Source: Methylosinus trichosporium OB3b
GTDB taxonomy: Bacteria; Pseudomonadota; Alphaproteobacteria; Rhizobiales; Beijerinckiaceae
Assembly: GCF_002752655.1 (NCBI RefSeq)
Contig: NZ_CP023737.1
Span: forward strand, 1,240,001-1,304,000
Length of the DNA stretch: 64,000 nt
Direction: 5' to 3'
The position numbers and the translations under genes are program-made. How positions within the stretch are numbered: the stretch's first letter is position 1; the number at the start of each line of letters is the position of its first letter. Below are positions 63,985 through 64,000 of this stretch, piece after piece. The notes beneath the pieces are model-generated. The model saw nothing but the letters and a program-made list of their open reading frames with translations. It was not told the DNA's origin and searched no databases.

Positions 63985-64000
63985 ATCACCTCAATTGCCG

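Overview
The window is about 64 kb of dense, high-GC chromosome. It most resembles a Hyphomicrobiales (Rhizobiales) alphaproteobacterium, possibly a methanotroph-type Methylocystaceae; the genus is an inference. Support comes from the gene order nagZ-scpA-scpB, 6S RNA next to 5-formyltetrahydrofolate cyclo-ligase, sufE beside a DUF5330-like gene, kinase-peptidoglycan-binding-DUF1491 synteny, class I lysyl-tRNA synthetase, homospermidine synthase, DUF2336, and two upstream sites matching the EcfG general-stress promoter.

Layout. 1-3.2 kb: the end of a FecR-type regulator and a TonB-dependent siderophore receptor. 3.2-5 kb: rimI, tsaB and an Nfu Fe-S scaffold. 5.4-7.1 kb: a divergent L,D-transpeptidase-like protein, a GFA protein and a stand-alone 73-aa protein resembling a TubC N-terminal docking domain. 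7.2-8.9 kb: mosB-mosA, the molybdenum storage protein. 9.3-15.1 kb: a signalling island with a globin-coupled hybrid histidine kinase carrying three receivers (one apparent frameshift), a CheR-type methyltransferase and a REC-kinase-REC protein, all overlapping. 15.3-21.4 kb: tRNA-Leu(CAG), a KGG stress protein, an HlyD/ABC exporter, ETF-ubiquinone oxidoreductase and a Tat-type Arg/Trp/Tyr-rich peptide. 21.7-30.3 kb: DedA, Ogt, homospermidine synthase, two tandem glutathione peroxidases, a sigma-54 activator and oligoendopeptidase F. 30.4-34.2 kb: an SGNH-like orphan, then a stress group (Mn catalase, DUF892, DUF4336). 34.4-46 kb: NlpC/P60 and M17 peptidases, then the Yej peptide transporter, whose yejF is split from yejABE by a cupin gene and a decayed PIN toxin-antitoxin locus, then succinate-semialdehyde dehydrogenase. 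46.2-52.1 kb: sufE, DUF5330-like, a PAS histidine kinase, peptidoglycan-binding protein, DUF1491, DUF2336 and a CAP lipoprotein. 52.3-58.6 kb: a JmjC/cupin_8-type oxygenase next to an orphan MbtH protein, lysyl-tRNA synthetase with an apparent one-base deletion, MipA/OmpV, a Pro/Ala-rich coiled-coil protein, cyclo-ligase and 6S RNA. 58.6-64 kb: a large secreted protein, scpB, scpA and nagZ.

Themes. Metals and stress recur: siderophore uptake, Mo storage, Fe-S assembly, Mn catalase and two glutathione peroxidases. Two kinds of nonribosomal-peptide accessory protein (TubC-like docking domain, MbtH) occur with no synthetase in view. At least three palindromic intergenic repeat families are scattered through the window. 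Four single-base frame disruptions (hybrid kinase, lysyl-tRNA synthetase, and two in the PIN toxin) are visible. The one in an essential-type gene suggests that some may be sequence errors, so all need read-level checking. The most interesting regions are the globin-kinase/CheR phosphorelay and the orphan MbtH/oxygenase and TubC-like genes.
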